Origin: Solwaraspora sp. WMMD791
GTDB taxonomy: Bacteria > Actinomycetota > Actinomycetes > Mycobacteriales > Micromonosporaceae
Assembly: GCF_029581195.1 (NCBI RefSeq)
Contig: NZ_CP120737.1
Coordinates: 6,797,001-6,861,000, forward strand
Direction: 5' to 3'
Length of the DNA stretch: 64,000 nt
Of the stretch, positions 1 to 8,370 are shown one piece after another. Both the position numbers and the translations under genes were made by a program. Under the pieces are notes generated by a model. It saw only the letters and a program-made list of their open reading frames with translations, searched no databases and was not told the origin of the DNA. The number at the start of each line of letters is the position of its first letter. Position 1 is the stretch's first letter.

Positions 1-1354
1 CGCCGATCAACGCCAGGACCAGCGGGTCGACCTCCTCGGACCAGCGCAGGCCGTCGGTCATCGTGACGATCTGCCGGTCCACCGCCCAGCCGTCGTCGCC
101 GATGCTGGCCTCCTGCTGCAGGCGCAACCCGGTGGCCGCCCGGTACCGGGCCGCGAGCAGCCCGTCGGAGTCCCGGTCGCGCAGCCAGTCCTGCCGGGCG
201 AACCACTCGTCGATCCGCTCACCCAGCGGCGGCGTCACCGGCTGGCGCAGCTCCTCGACCCGTACCAGCGGATCGTCGTGTCCGGCCCGGCGCAGCGCGA
301 CCAGGCCGAAACCGATCGCCTCGACCTTCTGGGCGTCGAACCAGTCGAGCCAGGCCGCAGCCCGGTGCGCGTCGGGCCCCTCGCTGGCGTCGGCGAGCCA
401 CAGGTTGACGTAGGCCACCGGGTCGGCCACCTCCCGCTGGATCACCCATCCGTCCATACCGGTGCCGGCGATCCAGCCCGCGACCCGCTCGGTCCAGTCC
501 TCGCCGGCGACGTGCATCCAGTTGGCCAGGTAGAGCATCATGCCGCCGTCGGTGAGCAGCCCGTCGGCCGCCGCCGCCAGCTCGGCGCAGACGCCGTCGC
601 CGACACGCCCGGAGTCCCGGTAGACGTGGGTGGCGGTGCCCGGCCCGACCACGAACGGCGGGTTGCTCACCACCAGGTCGAACCGTCGGTCGGTGACCGG
701 AGCGGTCAGATCGCCGTGCAACAGCTCCCACTGCTGACCGTTGAGCGCGGCGGTCGTCGCCGCGAACCGCAGTGCCCGGACGGACAGGTCGGTCGCGGTG
801 ACCCGGGTAGCGTGCTCGGCCAGGTGCAGCGCCTGCACACCGCAGCCGGTGCCCAGGTCCAGGGCGGCACCGACCGGACGACGGGGGACCGCACCGGCCA
901 GCGTCGTCGAGGAACCGCCGGCCCCGAGGACATGATCGGCGGCGAGGGGTCGCCCCGCCCGCAGATGCGCAGGTACGTCGGAGATCACCCACCAGGCGTC
1001 GCCGTACGGCTCCAGATCGACGCCCTGCCGCAGCCCCGGGCCGTCCGGGGCCGGCTCCACCAGTCCGGCGGTGAGCGCCTCGGCCAGAGGCAGCGGCGCC
1101 AGCGCGGCGGTGACCGCGTCGACCGGCTCCGTCTGCGCGCAGACGAACAACCGGATCAGAGTGGCGAGCGGGTCACCGTCGGCGGTGACCCGCAGCGCGG
1201 CGCGGTAGTCGTTGCGGGAAACGGCCGCGGTGGCCGAGGGCCCGAGCCGTTGCGCGATTCCGGTCGAGGTGAAGCCGGCCGAGGTCAACGCGGTACGGAG
1301 CTGGTCGATCCCGGTCGCGTCGAGCAGTGCGGGAAAGGCGGTGTCGTCGGTCAC
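1..1354 (-). CDS. SAM-dependent methyltransferase with NPPF motif (C-terminal end beyond window)
   Basis: The gene enters from the left edge, so its C-terminus is missing; about 451 codons are visible from a GTG at 1354. The first ~150 residues form a helical region with no motif I recognise. The second part has the Rossmann SAM-binding loop LDLGTGCG near residue 163 and the catalytic-type motif VVSNPPFV near residue 228. N/D-PP-F/Y marks methyltransferases acting on amino or amide nitrogen (PrmC, RsmC and TrmN6 groups); rRNA, tRNA or a release factor are all possible substrates. There is no Shine-Dalgarno site; a CAGGAT element ends 6 nt before the GTG, which suggests a leaderless mRNA. Confidence 0.75.
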   Translation of the reverse strand, partial: MTDDTAFPALLDATGIDQLRTALTSAGFTSTGIAQRLGPSATAAVSRNDYRAALRVTADGDPLATLIRLFVCAQTEPVDAVTAALAPLPLAEALTAGLVEPAPDGPGLRQGVDLEPYGDAWWVISDVPAHLRAGRPLAADHVLGAGGSSTTLAGAVPRRPVGAALDLGTGCGVQALHLAEHATRVTATDLSVRALRFAATTAALNGQQWELLHGDLTAPVTDRRFDLVVSNPPFVVGPGTATHVYRDSGRVGDGVCAELAAAADGLLTDGGMMLYLANWMHVAGEDWTERVAGWIAGTGMDGWVIQREVADPVAYVNLWLADASEGPDAHRAAAWLDWFDAQKVEAIGFGLVALRRAGHDDPLVRVEELRQPVTPPLGERIDEWFARQDWLRDRDSDGLLAARYRAATGLRLQQEASIGDDGWAVDRQIVTMTDGLRWSEEVDPLVLALIG

Positions 1355-1485
1355 CCTGTCATCCTGCCCGGTCGCGCCGACGCGGTCCCGGAGGACCCGC
1401 GACCTTCGTACGGCGGGGGCATGGCCGACGGCGTGGCGCCGGTCGGTCCGGCGGTACCGCTGGCCGGTCCGGCAAGATAAGGCCC

Positions 1486-2061
1486 ATGACACTGTCGTTG
1501 CCGATCGAGGCACAAGCCAACGAGCTGCTGGAACGCAGCCCGCTGGCGCTGCTCGTCGGGATGGTCCTGGATCAGCAGGTGCCGCTGGAGCGGGCGTTCT
1601 CCGCCCCGTACGACCTGACCCGCCGGCTGGGACACGAGCCGGACGCCCGCGAGTTGGCCGAGTTCGACCCTGCGGAGCTGGTGGCGGTCTTCGCCCAGCG
1701 CCCGGCCTTGCACCGGTTCCCGAAGGCGATGGCGGCCCGGGTCCAGCAGGTGTGCCGGGTGGTGGTGGAGCGCTACGGCGGCGACCCCGCCCGGATCTGG
1801 ACCGAGGCGCCGGACGGGGCGACCGCGTTGGCCCGGATCGGTGACCTGCCCGGATTCGGCCGGCAGAAGGCGCAGATCTTCCTCGCGCTGCTCGGCAAGC
1901 GGTTCGGGGTGACCCCGAGCGGTTGGCGCGAGGCCGCCGGCCAGTACGGTGCCGCCGGGGTGTACGTCTCGGTGGCCGACATCGTCGACGAGGACTCGTT
2001 GATCCGCGTCCGGGAGCACAAGCAGCAGATGAAAGCGGCCGCCAGGGCGGCGAAGGCCTGA
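1486..2061 (+). CDS. HhH-GPD-type base-excision repair protein
   Basis: 191 residues from the ATG at 1486; a longer in-frame reading upstream has no start signal and is arginine-rich shadow sequence. The protein has the compact all-helical build of the endonuclease III/AlkA superfamily: LVGMVLDQQVPLERAF near the start, then the helix-hairpin-helix segment IGDLPGFGRQKAQIFLALL near residue 120. Proteins of this size are annotated in actinobacteria as HhH-GPD base-excision repair proteins; the damaged base it removes is not known to me. It diverges from the methyltransferase at 1354. A CAAGAT element lies 7 nt before the ATG and there is only a weak AAGG, so the mRNA may be leaderless. Confidence 0.8.
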   Translation: MTLSLPIEAQANELLERSPLALLVGMVLDQQVPLERAFSAPYDLTRRLGHEPDARELAEFDPAELVAVFAQRPALHRFPKAMAARVQQVCRVVVERYGGDPARIWTEAPDGATALARIGDLPGFGRQKAQIFLALLGKRFGVTPSGWREAAGQYGAAGVYVSVADIVDEDSLIRVREHKQQMKAAARAAKA

Positions 2062-2116
2062 CCCCGGCGACCACGGGGCGGGGGCAGCCGGGGACGGTGC
2101 GGGCAGGCCGACCGGA

Positions 2117-2431
2117 TCAGGCGGCGTCGGGCTGGGTGGCCAGCGCGGCCAGGGCCCGCCGTACGTCGGCCAGCGAGACCGTGGCGGATTCGTCCAGGTC
2201 GGCGAGCCCTGCCTCGATCCACTGGCGCATCAGCGTGGTGACGCCGATCCCGCGCGCCTCGGCGGCGGCGCGGACCCGGTCGTAGGTGGCCAGCGGCAGC
2301 CGGATCGAGCGGCTGACCATCGGCTCGTCGGTGTCCGGGGTGGCTATCTCGGCCGGTGGGCTCTCGTCGATCAACTCGGCGATCCGGTCGCCGCCGTCGT
2401 GGAACTGCTTGATCGCGTCGTCACGGTGCAT
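2117..2431 (-). CDS. Ribbon-helix-helix antitoxin, BrnA-like
   Basis: 104 residues. The middle (about 38-75) reads VSRSIRLPLATYDRVRAAAE followed by RGIGVTTLMRQWIEAGL, the beta-strand plus two-helix pattern of ribbon-helix-helix (CopG/Arc) DNA-binding antitoxins; an acidic N-terminal part precedes it. It starts 11 nt after the stop of the toxin-like gene, with the SD site AGGAG overlapping that stop codon, so the two are cotranscribed and translationally linked. Toxin first and RHH antitoxin second is the BrnT-BrnA order. It would neutralise the toxin and repress the shared promoter; this role comes from the family and the arrangement. Confidence 0.7.
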   Translation of the reverse strand: MHRDDAIKQFHDGGDRIAELIDESPPAEIATPDTDEPMVSRSIRLPLATYDRVRAAAEARGIGVTTLMRQWIEAGLADLDESATVSLADVRRALAALATQPDAA

Positions 2432-2442
2432 GACACGGACTC

Positions 2443-2730
2443 CTATCGTCGCCGGTGGTGCAGCGCCGCGTCGTAGCGTTTCGACTCGGCGTCACTGAGA
2501 TCGCGCGCGGAGAGCACGTCCCAGTCGTTGTCGCTGTGTCGGGACTCGGCCAGTAGGACCGCCAGCCGCCGGCCGGTGCGCAGGGCCGCGTAGACGACCA
2601 TCACGTCGTCACCGAGGTGGCGGATGATCCGGTGCCGGCTGTGCAGCGCCTCCCAGACCTCACCCGGCGTGACTCCGTAGATCGCCAGGTTGTCGAGGGC
2701 CTCGTCGGCGAAGCTGAACCGGTTACCCAC
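2443..2730 (-). CDS. BrnT-like toxin
   Basis: 95 residues. The fold pattern resembles BrnT ribonucleases: an N-terminal FADEALDNLAIYGVTPGEVWEAL stretch (cf. the N..K.GV...E of BrnT), a strand ending in a basic RIIRHLGDD, the GRRLAVLLAE strand, and a C-terminal SARDLSDAESKRYDAA helix comparable to the R-I-I-S-A-R-x-A-T-x-x-E-R ending of BrnT. Similarity is by eye and distant, so the RNase activity is inference. The GTG start is preceded by TACGCT with a 6-nt gap (2737-2742) and no SD site, which fits a leaderless first gene of the toxin-antitoxin operon. RelE-type is the main alternative. Confidence 0.6.
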   Translation of the reverse strand: MGNRFSFADEALDNLAIYGVTPGEVWEALHSRHRIIRHLGDDVMVVYAALRTGRRLAVLLAESRHSDNDWDVLSARDLSDAESKRYDAALHHRRR

Positions 2731-2837
2731 CCTGGCAGCGTAACACGCACGTGGTACGACGGGCCGGCTGTCGACGCCGGCCAGCCGCCGGGCCCGACCA
2801 GGTGCGACGATGGGTGGACGGCGACGAGGAGGAACCG

Positions 2838-3194
2838 GTGAGACGAACAGCTGACCGCCCGACCGTGATCACCGACGCCGAGACCAGCCCGGCGGAGCAG
2901 CTGCGCCGCCGGCAGCGCCGGTACGTCGCCATGATGTCCATCCGTGGCGGCTGTCTGATCGTCGGCGCGGTCCTGGTGACGCTGGAAGCACCCCTGCTCT
3001 GGGTCTGGCTGCCGCTCTGCGCGGTCGGCATGATCCTGGTGCCCTGGCTGGCGGTGCTGCTCGCCAACGACCGGCCGCCGAAGGACAAACACCTGCTGGC
3101 CCGCCGCCGCCGACCGTCGGCGCGGACCCCCACGGCCCTCGGCGCGAACCCGGTGGCGTCACCCGCCGGCCCGGTCATCGACATGGAGCCGTGA
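2838..3194 (+). CDS. DUF3099 family small membrane protein
   Basis: 118 residues from a GTG at 2838 that sits behind GAGGAGGAA with good spacing; the reading frame is open further upstream, but without an SD site. The pattern ITDAETSPAEQLRRRQRRYVAMM followed by two hydrophobic segments (about residues 34-53 and 57-76) and a basic, proline-rich tail matches the actinobacterial DUF3099 family. It is predicted to be an inner-membrane protein with both ends in the cytoplasm. The function is not known. It abuts the convergent psuK stop codon with no intergenic space. Confidence 0.75.
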   Translation: MRRTADRPTVITDAETSPAEQLRRRQRRYVAMMSIRGGCLIVGAVLVTLEAPLLWVWLPLCAVGMILVPWLAVLLANDRPPKDKHLLARRRRPSARTPTALGANPVASPAGPVIDMEP

Positions 3195-4142
3195 TCACCC
3201 GGCACCGGTACTGGTCCCGGTGTCGGTGCCGGCGCTGGTGACCGGCCGGGCGCCGACGACACCCACGGCGGCGGCACCCGCCCGTACGGCGGTCTCGAGA
3301 GCGTCCGCCGGGGCGGCGCCGGACACCCACGCGGCGAGCAACCCGGCCGCGAACGCGTCACCGGCACCCGTCGGGTCGACCACCTGCACCACCGGTGCCG
3401 GTGCCGTCACCGTGCCCTGCGGATCGTGCCAGCTCGCACCGGCCGCCCCCCGTTTCACCACCAGGTGCCGTATCGGCCGCCGCACCGCCGGCGCGTGCGG
3501 CACGCCGAGCACGACGGCCTCGTCGGCGTTGGCCAGCAGCAGATCGGTACCGTGCAGCCAGTCCAGGAACCGGGCCGGGCCGGTCGCGCGCAGCGGCGCC
3601 GCCGACGCCGCGTCGACGCTGGTGGACAGCCCGTTCGCCCGGGCAGTGACCAGCGCGTGCCGGGCGGCGGGCCGGGTCTGCGGGTGCAGCAGCGGATAGC
3701 CCGACAGGTGCAGGTGCGTCGCGTCCGGGAAGCCGGCCAGCGCGGCGTCGACGTCGGCTGTCCGCAGCGACAGGTTGGCGCCCCGGTCGGCCACCATCGA
3801 CCGTTCGCCGGCGTGGGCCAGCACGATCACCGTGCCGGTCGGGGTGGACCGGCACCGGCGTACCGCCAGATCGACCCCGGCCGCGCTGAGTTCGGCCAGG
3901 CGCAGCGCGCCCACGTCGTCGTCACCCACCGTCGCGACCAGGGTGACCGGTACGCCGTGCCACGCCAGCCACGCCGCCGTGTTGGCCGCCTGGCCGCCGC
4001 CGGTGAACCGGATGGCGGCCGGGGTGTCCGAGCCGGCGGCCACCGGCCCGGCCAGCACCGCCACCACGTCGGTGACCAGGTCGCCGACCACGAGGATCCG
4101 CCCCGGTCGGGGGCGCGGTACCGGCCCGACGGGCGGGTTCAC
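3195..4142 (-). CDS. psuK: PfkB-family sugar kinase, probable pseudouridine kinase
   Basis: 315 residues. It has the ribokinase-family signatures: GDLVTDVVA at the N-terminus, [16 protein letters not shown] near residue 47, and the second PfkB signature [15 protein letters not shown] near residue 260 with the catalytic Asp. The GTG start overlaps the stop of psuG by four bases (GTGA), so it is co-translated with the glycosidase. PsuK phosphorylates pseudouridine to pseudouridine 5'-phosphate, the substrate of PsuG. The kinase call is certain; the pseudouridine specificity rests on the neighbour. The C-terminal tail ([13 protein letters not shown]) is low-complexity. Confidence 0.82.
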   Translation of the reverse strand: MNPPVGPVPRPRPGRILVVGDLVTDVVAVLAGPVAAGSDTPAAIRFTGGGQAANTAAWLAWHGVPVTLVATVGDDDVGALRLAELSAAGVDLAVRRCRSTPTGTVIVLAHAGERSMVADRGANLSLRTADVDAALAGFPDATHLHLSGYPLLHPQTRPAARHALVTARANGLSTSVDAASAAPLRATGPARFLDWLHGTDLLLANADEAVVLGVPHAPAVRRPIRHLVVKRGAAGASWHDPQGTVTAPAPVVQVVDPTGAGDAFAAGLLAAWVSGAAPADALETAVRAGAAAVGVVGARPVTSAGTDTGTSTGAG

Positions 4143-5080
4143 CCGGCAGCGGCGACCGCGATACGGCCGGCCAGGTCGGCGTTGCGCAGGATGATCCGGA
4201 TGTTCACCGCCAGGCTCGCGCCGGCGGTCGCGGAGTGGAAGTGGGCCAGCAGGAAGGGGGTGACGCCCTTGCCGGTGACACCCTGCGCCGCCATCGCGGC
4301 CAACCCGTCGGCCAGCGTCGCGTCGTGCAGCTCCGGGTCCAGCTGCTCCTCGGTCGGCAGCGGGTTCGCCACCACCAGCGCGCCACCGCCGGTGCCGTGG
4401 CGGCGGCGGGCCCGGATGACCTCGGCGACCTGCTCCGGGGAGTCCAGCGACCAGTCCACCTCGTGCCCGCTGTCGGTGATGAAGAAGCCGGGGAACCGGC
4501 GGGACCGGTAACCGGCCACCGCGACACCGAGCGTCTCCAGCCGTTCCAGGGTGGCCGCCACGTCCAGGATCGACTTGACGCCGGCGCAGACCACGGTGAT
4601 CGGTGTGCGGGCCAGCGTCACCAGGTCGGCCGACTCGTCGAAGGTCCGCTCCGCCTCCCGGTGCACCCCGCCGAGCCCACCGGTGGCGAAGACGCCGATC
4701 CCGGCAGCCGCAGCGACCGCGCTGGTCGCGGCCACCGTGGTGGCGCCGTCGACGCCGTTCGCCGCGGCCAGGGCAAGGTCCCGGGCGGAGAGCTTGGCCA
4801 CCGTCTCGGAGTTGGCCAGGTAGGTCAACTGGTCGTCGTCGAGACCAACCACCAGGCGTCCACCGAGCATGCCGATCGTGGCCGGCACCGCACCGGTGGC
4901 GCGTACCGCGGACTCGATGTCCCGGGCCACCCGCAGGTTGTCGGGCCGGGGCAGCCCGTGTGCGATGATGGTGCTCTCCAGGGCGACGATGGCCCGTCCG
5001 TCCCGGCGGGCGTCGGCCACTTCGGCGCCGTACTGGATGTCGTGGTGCAACGGCCCGGTGCGGCCTGCGGAATCTGCCAT
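4139..5080 (-). CDS. psuG: Pseudouridine-5'-phosphate glycosidase
   Basis: 313 residues, full length for the family. PsuG splits pseudouridine 5'-phosphate into uracil and ribose 5-phosphate, allowing salvage from degraded RNA. Diagnostic segments are [17 protein letters not shown] near residue 25, [12 protein letters not shown] in the middle, the catalytic-site [11 protein letters not shown], and the C-terminal [10 protein letters not shown] with N in the ANPLP and SLAVNIR segments. The frame stays open upstream to about 5750, but the ATG at 5080 is chosen because homology begins there and a TACCGT -10 element (5088-5093) lies 7 nt before it: a leaderless start. psuK follows with a GTGA overlap. 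Confidence 0.93.
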   Translation of the reverse strand: MADSAGRTGPLHHDIQYGAEVADARRDGRAIVALESTIIAHGLPRPDNLRVARDIESAVRATGAVPATIGMLGGRLVVGLDDDQLTYLANSETVAKLSARDLALAAANGVDGATTVAATSAVAAAAGIGVFATGGLGGVHREAERTFDESADLVTLARTPITVVCAGVKSILDVAATLERLETLGVAVAGYRSRRFPGFFITDSGHEVDWSLDSPEQVAEVIRARRRHGTGGGALVVANPLPTEEQLDPELHDATLADGLAAMAAQGVTGKGVTPFLLAHFHSATAGASLAVNIRIILRNADLAGRIAVAAAG

Positions 5081-5170
5081 GATCGCAACGGTACGGGGCG
5101 GTGGACCGGGCCGGAGGTTGGACCCGTACGCCGTGAACTGCCAGACTCTCAGCCGGAGGTGGGAGACGAC

Positions 5171-5389
5171 GTGAGCACCGAGGTTCTGGAGCGTCCTGAG
5201 GTCAAGGACGCGGACACCGGTCCGGAGATGTTCCATTACGTCCGAAAGGACAAAATCGCGGAAAGTGCCGTGATGGGCACCTTCGTGATCGCACTCTGTG
5301 GCGAACGTTTCCCGGTCACCCGAAGCCCCAAGCCCGGGGCGCCGGTCTGCCCCCGGTGCAAGGAGATCTACGAGTCGATGGCCGGCTGA
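5171..5389 (+). CDS. DUF3039 family protein
   Basis: 72 residues from a GTG at 5171 behind a GGAGGTGGGAG purine tract. The body is [26 protein letters not shown] followed by [15 protein letters not shown] and KEIYESM, the signature of the actinobacterial DUF3039 family. One Cys in ALCGE plus the CPRC pair suggests a metal site. The function is unknown. It stands alone and ends at a hairpin terminator at 5404. Confidence 0.85.
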   Translation: MSTEVLERPEVKDADTGPEMFHYVRKDKIAESAVMGTFVIALCGERFPVTRSPKPGAPVCPRCKEIYESMAG

Positions 5390-5403
5390 GCCGGCACCCG
5401 ATC

Positions 5404-5436
5404 GGCCTTCGCGACCAGCGGCCGCGAGGGCCTTTT
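5404..5436 (+). terminator. Rho-independent terminator after the DUF3039 gene
   Basis: GGCCTTCGCG at 5404-5413 pairs with CGCGAGGGCC at 5423-5432 with one T/G wobble-type mismatch and a 9-nt loop. TTTT follows directly. It lies 14 nt after the stop codon at 5389 and only 40 nt before the helicase start, so the helicase must have its own promoter or depend on read-through. Confidence 0.7.
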
Positions 5437-5474
5437 CGTGGGCGGAAGTAAGCGGACAGCGGAAAGGGGTGCGC

Positions 5475-7199
5475 GTGCCGGCCAGCATGCCGACGGTCGA
5501 CACCTTCCCGGCGCTCCGTGGTTGGCAGCGCCGGGCACTGGTGGAGTACCTGCGCCGGCGCAGCGAGGACTTTCTCGCGGTCGCGACCCCCGGTGCCGGC
5601 AAGACGACGTTCGCACTGCGGATCGCCGCCGAACTGCTCGCTGACGGCACCGTCGAGGCGGTCACCGTCGTCGCCCCGACCGAGCACCTGAAGACCCAGT
5701 GGGCGCTGGCCGCCGGCCGGGTCGGCATCCAGCTCGACGCCGCGTTCCGCAACGCCGACCTGCACTCGTCGGCGGACTTCCACGGCGCGGTGGTGACCTA
5801 CGCCCAGGTCGGCATGGCACCCCAGGTGCACCGTCGCCGCACGATGACCCGCCGCACCCTGGTCATCCTCGACGAGATCCACCACGCCGGCGACTCCCGG
5901 TCGTGGGGCGACGGTGTGAAGTCCGCCTTCGAACCGGCGGTCCGGCGGTTGATGCTCACCGGGACGCCGTTCCGTTCCGACGACAACCCGATCCCCTTCG
6001 TGCGCTACGAGGCCGGCGGCGACGGGCTGGCCCGGTCCCGGGCGGACAGCGTGTACGGCTACTCCGACGCGTTGCGCGACGGCGTGGTGCGCCCGGTGCT
6101 GTTCCTGGCCTACTCGGGGGAGACCCGGTGGCGCACCAGCGCCGGCGACGAACTGGCCGCCCGGCTCGGCGAACCGATGACCCAGGATCTCGTCGCGCAG
6201 GCCTGGCGGACCGCGCTCGACCCGGCCGGCGACTGGATGCCGGCGGTGCTGCGCGCGGCCGACGCCCGACTCGGCGTACTGCGCTCCGGCGGGATGACCG
6301 ACGCCGGCGGCCTGGTCATCGCCAGCGACCAGGCGGCGGCCCGCTCGTACGCGCGGCTGCTGGAGCGGGTCACCGGGGAGAAGGCCGCCGTGGTGCTCTC
6401 CGACGACGTCGGCGCCTCGGCCCGGATCGCCTCGTTCGCCGCCTCCGAGCAGCGATGGCTGGTCGCGGTCCGAATGGTCTCCGAAGGGGTCGACATCCCC
6501 CGGCTGGCCGTCGGCGTCTACGCGACCAGCGCCTCCACGCCGCTGTACTTCGCCCAGGCGATCGGCCGGTTCGTCCGGGCCCGTCGCCCGGGCGAGACGG
6601 CGACGGTCTTCCTGCCCAGCGTCCCGCACCTGCTCGAGCTGGCCAGCGAGATGGAAGCCGAGCGTGACCACGTGCTGGGCGCGGCGAAGAAGCGGGAGGG
6701 CTTCGACGACGACCTGCTCGAGCGCGCCCAGCGCAACGAGCAGGCCAGCGGCGAGCTGGAAAAACGGTTCGAGGCGTTGTCCGCCACCGCCGAGCTGGAC
6801 CAGGTGATCTTCGACGGCGCGTCGTTCGGCACCGGCGCGCAGGCCGGCACGCCGGAGGAGGAGGAGTACCTCGGGCTGCCGGGCCTGCTCACCGCGGACC
6901 AGGTGGCGGTGCTGCTGAACCGGCGACAGGCCGAGCAGGTCGCCGCCGCGCGACGGGCCCGGTCCGAGCAGCAACCGGTGCCCGCCGCCCGCCAGCCGGA
7001 ACGGGCGCCGACCGCAGGGGAGCGGCGGATCGCCCTGCGCCGCCAGCTCAACGCCCTGGTCGCCGCGCATCACCACCGGACCGGACTGCCCCACGGCAAG
7101 ATCCATGCCGAGTTGCGGCGCCGGTGCGGTGGTCCCCCGAGTGCGCAGGCCACCATCGAGCAGCTGGAAGAACGCATCGCGATGGTGCAGACGCTCTGA
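5475..7199 (+). CDS. SF2 DEAD/DEAH-box helicase
   Basis: About 574 residues. It has the superfamily 2 motif set: Walker [12 protein letters not shown] near residue 35, [10 protein letters not shown] (Ia), the DEIHH box near 132, LTGTPFR (III), a second RecA domain with [13 protein letters not shown] and [17 protein letters not shown] (V), and [14 protein letters not shown] (VI). This resembles type I/III restriction-like and RadD-like helicases, but there is no nuclease domain; the last ~130 residues are charged and may bind a partner. The GTG at 5475 is chosen for its spacing from GGAAAGG; GTG 5469 and ATG 5487 are alternatives. The substrate is unknown. Confidence 0.85.
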   Translation: MPASMPTVDTFPALRGWQRRALVEYLRRRSEDFLAVATPGAGKTTFALRIAAELLADGTVEAVTVVAPTEHLKTQWALAAGRVGIQLDAAFRNADLHSSADFHGAVVTYAQVGMAPQVHRRRTMTRRTLVILDEIHHAGDSRSWGDGVKSAFEPAVRRLMLTGTPFRSDDNPIPFVRYEAGGDGLARSRADSVYGYSDALRDGVVRPVLFLAYSGETRWRTSAGDELAARLGEPMTQDLVAQAWRTALDPAGDWMPAVLRAADARLGVLRSGGMTDAGGLVIASDQAAARSYARLLERVTGEKAAVVLSDDVGASARIASFAASEQRWLVAVRMVSEGVDIPRLAVGVYATSASTPLYFAQAIGRFVRARRPGETATVFLPSVPHLLELASEMEAERDHVLGAAKKREGFDDDLLERAQRNEQASGELEKRFEALSATAELDQVIFDGASFGTGAQAGTPEEEEYLGLPGLLTADQVAVLLNRRQAEQVAAARRARSEQQPVPAARQPERAPTAGERRIALRRQLNALVAAHHHRTGLPHGKIHAELRRRCGGPPSAQATIEQLEERIAMVQTL

Positions 7200-7287
7200 G
7201 CCGGTGCCGGTGCCGGTGCCGGTGCCAGGTGGCGGTGCCGGTCGCCGGCGCGGTCGGTCGGTCGGTCGGCTCAGTCGGTCGGTCGGC
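7200..7287. repeat. Simple-repeat intergenic region between convergent genes
   Basis: This 88-bp spacer between the convergent helicase and SRPBCC genes is made of short tandem repeats: four copies of GGTGCC from 7202, then CGGT tetramers, then two copies of a GGTCGGTCGGCTCAGTC unit about 20 bp apart. It offers no clean hairpin with a T-tract. It probably arose by slippage. Confidence 0.7.
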
Positions 7288-7776
7288 TCAGTCGGCCGCG
7301 AGCAGGTCGTCGAGTGTGGCGTAGCCCTCACGGATGCCGTGCTCCATGCCGCTGGCGAGCATCTGGTCCCGGGCGATCATGTTCTCCACCACCGCGAGTA
7401 CGGTCACCCGGGTGCCGCCGTCGGGCAGGTCCTCGAAGGTGGCGGTCTCCAGACTGACCCCGTCCGGTACGCCGTCGTAGGTGAACGTCTGCACCAGGCG
7501 CTCGTCCGGGCGGACCTCGTGGAACGAGCCGTAGAAGCCGGCGAGCCGCTCGCCGTCGCGCCAGTGGGTGTAGCGGTAGCTTCCGCCGGTGTGCCCCTGC
7601 CAGTGCTCGATGGTCATCTGCACGCTGGCCGGTCCGACCCACCGGGTCGCCAGGTCGGGGTCGATCCAGGCGCGGAACACCCGCGCCCGCGGGGCGGCGA
7701 AGTCGCGGATGATCCGGATGGTCGGCAGGTTCGGGTCGGCTTCGATGCGGGTCTCGTCGCGGGTGGTACTGGTCAT
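7288..7776 (-). CDS. SRPBCC/AHSA1-family protein
   Basis: 162 residues. IRIIRDFAAPRARVFRAWIDPDLATRWVGP near the start, then GGSYRYTHWRDGERLAGFYG and the C-terminal GTRVTVLAVVENMIARDQML with an amphipathic helix, are typical of the Activator-of-Hsp90-ATPase-like (AHSA1) START-fold family. Such proteins bind small hydrophobic ligands; the ligand is unknown. The ATG overlaps the stop of the upstream ArsR gene (TGATG), so translation is coupled and the pair is a two-gene operon, a common arrangement for this family. Confidence 0.85.
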   Translation of the reverse strand: MTSTTRDETRIEADPNLPTIRIIRDFAAPRARVFRAWIDPDLATRWVGPASVQMTIEHWQGHTGGSYRYTHWRDGERLAGFYGSFHEVRPDERLVQTFTYDGVPDGVSLETATFEDLPDGGTRVTVLAVVENMIARDQMLASGMEHGIREGYATLDDLLAAD

Positions 7777-8183
7777 CAGGCAGCTCCTTGTCGGTTCCGT
7801 TGCGCGGGTGCGGTGCGGTCGGCCCGGTCCAGCTCGGCCCGGTCGTTGGTGCCTGACTCGGCCCGGTCCAGGTCGGCCAGTACGGCGTCGAGCCGGCGGA
7901 ACCGCTGCTCCGCCTGCCGGCGGTACCGTTCGATCCACCGTGTGGTCAGGTCGAGGACGTCGGCCTCCAGGTGGCACGGGCGCCGTTGGGCGTCCCGGGC
8001 CCGGCTGACCAGCCCGGCCTCCTGGAGCACCTTGATGTGCTTGGAGACCGCCTGCACCGAGACGTCGTACGGTGCGGCCAGGTCGTTGACGGTGGCGTCG
8101 CCATCGGCCAGCCGGGCGACGATGTCGCGGCGGGTGGGATCGGCCAACGCGGCGAACACCCGGGACAGCTGGTCGTCGGTCAT
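7776..8183 (-). CDS. ArsR-family winged-helix repressor
   Basis: 135 residues from the ATG at 8183, which has GAGG seven bases upstream; a GTG two codons earlier is possible. The sequence VFAALADPTRRDIVARLADGDATVNDLA followed by VSVQAVSKHIKVLQEAGLVSRARDA is the ArsR helix-turn-helix. No CxC metal site of the ArsR/SmtB type is present, so the inducer is unlikely to be a metal. The C-terminal third is charged and rich in D and R. Two identical-core palindromes flank its own promoter (8199-8259), so autorepression is very likely. Confidence 0.88.
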   Translation of the reverse strand: MTDDQLSRVFAALADPTRRDIVARLADGDATVNDLAAPYDVSVQAVSKHIKVLQEAGLVSRARDAQRRPCHLEADVLDLTTRWIERYRRQAEQRFRRLDAVLADLDRAESGTNDRAELDRADRTAPAQRNRQGAA

Positions 8184-8198
8184 CAGCACACCTCATAA

Positions 8199-8259
8199 TC
8201 AACCTATCGGTTGAATACGAGCCTAAGGCTAGGTCGGCCAGCATGCAACCCATTGGTTG
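8199..8259 (-). promoter_or_regulatory. Promoter of the arsR-SRPBCC operon flanked by two palindromic operators
   Basis: Operator 1 is TCAACC-TATC-GGTTGA at 8199-8214 and operator 2 is CAACC-CATT-GGTTG at 8246-8259; both are perfect CAACC/GGTTG inverted repeats with a 4-nt centre, 46 bp apart centre to centre. Between them, on the minus strand, lie TTGCAT (8248-8243) and TAGGCT (8225-8220) with a 17-bp spacer. Operator 2 thus overlaps the -35 and operator 1 covers the start point, an arrangement suited to autorepression by the ArsR protein. Confidence 0.75.
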
Positions 8260-8310
8260 AATAACGAGGTCGCAGTGGTGTCGGCGGCGCGGGGTGGGGC
8301 GCACACGAAG

Positions 8311-8350
8311 CGACGGCCGGGACCCCCGCTGTCGGGGGTCCCGGCCGTCG
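8311..8350 (-). terminator. Strong hairpin terminator after the 76-aa zinc-ribbon gene
   Basis: A perfect 18-bp stem: 8311-8328 pairs with 8333-8350 around a CTGT loop. It begins 20 nt after the stop of the minus-strand gene at 8371. No T-tract follows, as is common for GC-rich actinobacterial terminators. It may also stop transcripts coming from the opposite side. Confidence 0.75.
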
Positions 8351-8370
8351 CTATCGGGTGGTACGCGTCG

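Noticed and set aside
2062-2116. CCCCGGC/GCCGGGG pair between the HhH-GPD gene and the antitoxin gene as a terminator
   Set aside because: Only seven pairs with an 18-nt loop and no T-tract; expected by chance at this GC content.
4235-5170. Extension of the DUF3039 frame upstream to 4235
   Set aside because: The upstream part is antisense to psuG; the GTG at 5171 has a strong SD site and homology starts there.
5316-7331. 671-codon open frame on the minus strand opposite the helicase
   Set aside because: It is a high-GC shadow: composition is Arg/Gly/Pro/His-rich without domains, while the plus strand encodes a complete SF2 helicase with all motifs.
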